DNA from: Bacteroidia bacterium
Lineage (GTDB): Bacteria > Bacteroidota > Bacteroidia > Cytophagales > JAAEPT01
Assembly: GCA_030431525.1 (NCBI GenBank)
Contig: JAUIJC010000002.1
Coordinates: forward strand, 118,182-182,181
Length of the DNA: 64,000 bases
Direction: 5' to 3'
Notes under the pieces: generated by a model
The model's database searches: none
The model's input: only the letters and a program-made list of their open reading frames with translations
What the model was told of the DNA's origin: nothing
Translations under genes and position numbers: made by a program
In this document: positions 62,045-64,000 of the stretch, piece after piece
Numbering within the stretch: the first letter of the stretch is position 1
Layout of the letters: every line of letters starts with the position of its first letter

Positions 62045-63703
62045 TTATTGAAAGGATTTGAACTTCAAAAACACCTCTGTGTTTAGGTCAACCTTGCTTT
62101 CAATTTCAAGGATTTTGGCGCTTTCACCTTCAGCAAAGAAGCTTCCTAGAATGTCTTCTAGTTCTGATTCTTGGGAACAGAAATGGTATTCCATTCCGAA
62201 ATCCTTGGCCGTGTTTTCTGCCTTAAGCCGTTGTTCAGTGACAAAATAGGGATTGGCTTCCGGTTGGTTGCGGGGTCCAGGAATCATTTTGAAAATGCCT
62301 CCTCCATGGTTATTCATCACCACAATTCGGAGGTTGGCGGGCAGGTAATTGTGCCATAATCCGTTGCGGTCATAAAAAAACGAAAGGTCACCAGTGAACA
62401 GGATATTGAGCTTTTCTGGCTGTGCCAGGCTAATGCCCACTGCGGTGCTCGTGCTTCCGTCAATGCCACTGGTGCCTCGGTTGGCGAATACCTCTAGGGC
62501 TTTTCCTTGGTAGAGGAAGTTTGCATAACGGACGGCCATGCTGTTGGCCAAGTGCAGGTTGCTCCCCGAAGGGATAGCGTTCATGACTTTATGGAAAGCC
62601 TTGAATTCCCCGAAAGGGCAATCCTTAAAAAAGCGTTGTTGGCGATCTTTCTCCTTTTGGTCAGCAGAAATCCATGCTTCCAAAAAGCTTTCAGCGGAAT
62701 TCAGTTTTACTTCCTTGAAGAAAGCAGAGGCTTCCAGTGGAATGACTTCTGTCAAAGCCTGAAAGGTATCAGCAACTTCTCCCGCAGTCTGTAGGTGCCA
62801 ATGCGCCTTTGGTTTTTGCTTGCGGAGGAAAAGTTTGAGATTCTTGGAAATCAGTGATTTTCCGAAAGTAATCAGGAGCTCTGGTTGGAGTGCTTCGGCT
62901 TGTTCCTCAGGAATATTTCCCAAGAAGTTGTCCTGATTGCGAACGATATGTTTTTCTCCTTCGATGTTACTGATAATGTCAGCCACAACAGGAATGGAGA
63001 GGGAAGCCAATTGTTGGGAAAGGGCAGGGTTTAAGCCATCCTGTCCAGCAACAACCAAAATGTTTTTATAGCTCTTCGCTTCGTCTTCCAATGCTTTTAA
63101 TACCTCTTGAGGAAGTGCATAAGACGGAGCAATTGCCTTGATGGTTTTTACAGAAGCATCAAATTCCACGGTTTCCCCTTGTTCGGGATATAGTGGCTCA
63201 CGCAACGGAATGTTGACGTGAACAGGTCCTTGCGGAAAACGTTCCGCCAAGTTGATGGCTTCGGAAATCGTGCGGTTCAGTTGCCACTTGGCATCTGGAT
63301 GCGAGAGGTCCACAGGAGTTTCAAAGCTCCCTTTGATATGGTTCGAAAAAATGTTTCGCTGGCGGATGGTTTGCCCATCCAATTGATCTATCCATTCTGG
63401 CGGACGATCGGCCGTTAAAACCAACAATGGAATTTGCTGATAATAGGCCTCGGTTACAGCCGGAGCGTAATTCAAACTTGCGGTACCTGAAGTGCAAACC
63501 AAACCAACAGTTTGTTTTAGGCCTTGGGCCAGTCCCATACCTATAAAGGCGGAGGCGCGTTCGTCACTAACCGTCCATTCCTTAATTTCTGGGTGACGGG
63601 AAAAAGCGATGGTCAAGGGCGCACAGCGTGAGCCAGGTGACAGGACAATATTTCGAACACCCTTCTGGGCGCAAATCTCAGCAATGTTGTGAATCTCTTT
63701 CAT
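62045..63703 (-). CDS. menD: SEPHCHC synthase
   Basis: A 552-residue thiamine-diphosphate enzyme. It joins isochorismate with 2-oxoglutarate to form SEPHCHC in menaquinone synthesis. The N-terminal IVLSPGSRCAPLTIAF, shown as SPGSRCAPLTIA, the middle HPDAKWQLNRTISEA and the C-terminal ThDP motif GDLSFFYDRNGLWHN are present. The length fits the family. It uses the product of menF (left edge of the window). It has no clear promoter in the 297-bp gap beyond its start. Confidence 0.92.
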   Translation of the reverse strand: MKEIHNIAEICAQKGVRNIVLSPGSRCAPLTIAFSRHPEIKEWTVSDERASAFIGMGLAQGLKQTVGLVCTSGTASLNYAPAVTEAYYQQIPLLVLTADRPPEWIDQLDGQTIRQRNIFSNHIKGSFETPVDLSHPDAKWQLNRTISEAINLAERFPQGPVHVNIPLREPLYPEQGETVEFDASVKTIKAIAPSYALPQEVLKALEDEAKSYKNILVVAGQDGLNPALSQQLASLSIPVVADIISNIEGEKHIVRNQDNFLGNIPEEQAEALQPELLITFGKSLISKNLKLFLRKQKPKAHWHLQTAGEVADTFQALTEVIPLEASAFFKEVKLNSAESFLEAWISADQKEKDRQQRFFKDCPFGEFKAFHKVMNAIPSGSNLHLANSMAVRYANFLYQGKALEVFANRGTSGIDGSTSTAVGISLAQPEKLNILFTGDLSFFYDRNGLWHNYLPANLRIVVMNNHGGGIFKMIPGPRNQPEANPYFVTEQRLKAENTAKDFGMEYHFCSQESELEDILGSFFAEGESAKILEIESKVDLNTEVFLKFKSFQ

Positions 63704-63812
63704 GCTTCTGTAAAAATAGGAAGGAAGCGGTTGTTAGAGATAAGATTTAAGAAGTAAGATGTAAGAAAGAGTAGGTTTTCCCCAATTAGGGTAAAGAATG
63801 GGCTGTCCGTAG

Positions 63813-63833
63813 CCGAGGGTTTTATACCCTCGG
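63813..63833. repeat. Hairpin CCGAGGGT / ACCCTCGG
   Basis: An 8-bp perfect stem with a TTTAT-type loop in the gap beyond menD. No U-tract follows, so it may be a repeat or a remnant of one. Confidence 0.5.
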
Positions 63834-63926
63834 ATGGAAAAAAAGGAAAAAATGATTCGTGGGATTTTTCGAAAACGTCGGGTGTAAAACCACTCGTGTT
63901 CAAAACTTTCTTTCAAAAAGAAAAAT

Positions 63927-63980
63927 CCATTTCCCTGTCCAGCGTCATATAAGTAAATAATCAAACGGACAGGAAAATGG
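63927..63980. repeat. Inverted repeat at the right edge
   Basis: CCATTTCCCTGTCC and GGACAGGAAAATGG pair with one mismatch across a 26-bp spacer. An ATG at 63977 lies inside the right arm and is not evidence for a gene. Otherwise 63704-64000 shows no gene. Confidence 0.6.
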
Positions 63981-64000
63981 ACTCATTATCTGTAGATAAA

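Noticed and set aside
63977..64000. Possible start of a new plus-strand gene (ATG followed by 7 sense codons)
   Set aside because: The ATG lies in an inverted-repeat arm and the window ends 8 codons on, so there is no support.
1..64000. CRISPR arrays, tRNA or rRNA genes, transposases and prophage genes
   Set aside because: I looked for spaced direct repeats, clover-leaf-like sequences and recombinase motifs and found none that I could support.

Overview
The window looks like a chromosomal segment of a Bacteroidota bacterium, most likely of the Cytophagales type. The evidence is: promoter cores of the form TAnnTTTG, few strong Shine-Dalgarno sites, a transketolase split into two genes, a NagB fused to a PIG-L/LmbE domain, DUF3078 and DUF4241 proteins, many short lipoproteins, a menaquinone pathway with a YdiI-type thioesterase, and a trehalose OtsA-OtsB fusion. 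No rRNA, tRNA, CRISPR array, integrase, transposase or phage gene was seen. Most of the window is core metabolism. The unusual content lies in small gene modules and in intergenic palindromic elements.

Layout. 1-1.8 kb: isochorismate synthase (cut by the window edge) and DHNA-CoA thioesterase of menaquinone synthesis. 2-4.5 kb: a phosphatase and the pyruvate dehydrogenase E2 with two lipoyl domains. 4.5-13.3 kb: orphan and envelope proteins, an MBL hydrolase, RDD protein, pterin dehydratase, CysH, a sugar-nucleotide SDR, an ABC substrate-binding lipoprotein and a DUF3078 protein. 13.4-19.8 kb: topoisomerase IV B, an Rpn-type nuclease next to a DUF2384 antitoxin-like protein, tyrS, holA and an SGNH hydrolase. 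19.9-23.4 kb: amino-sugar catabolism (NagB-LmbE fusion plus sugar permease). 23.6-28.5 kb: hybrid kinase with HPt, NeuD-like acyltransferase, secreted protein, murI and a MarR regulator. 28.6-31.4 kb: folE with an overlapping PTPS gene, then a U32 protein translationally coupled to a ferredoxin. 31.5-40.9 kb: a lipoprotein haemoglobin pair, split transketolase, bcp, an M23 peptidase with an FAH-family enzyme, and a lipoprotein with an ABC-F ATPase.

41-53 kb is a carbohydrate region: OtsAB trehalose synthesis with a GIDE-domain membrane protein, TPR protein, GH31 alpha-glucosidase, GT4 glycosyltransferase and a GH57-like protein that has lost catalytic motifs. A STAS/SEC14-like plus MpaB-type (DUF2236) gene pair lies inside it. 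53-64 kb: glutaryl-CoA dehydrogenase, small orphans, a CPBP-family membrane protein, a LytS-type kinase with TPRs, a vWA lipoprotein, and menE and menD.

Functional links. menF-menI (left edge) and menD-menE (right edge) serve one pathway but lie about 60 kb apart. FolE, a PTPS of eukaryote-like sequence and the pterin dehydratase PhhB suggest tetrahydrobiopterin-type chemistry. Features I found most worth a second look are: (i) a repeated long palindrome of about 165-185 bp with compensatory changes between its two copies (37.75 and 52.0 kb); (ii) the DUF2384 plus Rpn nuclease pair; (iii) the degenerate GH57 beside a GT4; (iv) a lipoprotein truncated haemoglobin paired with a membrane-anchored ferredoxin-like-fold protein; and (v) several families of intergenic hairpins, two of which supply the stop codon of a neighbouring gene.
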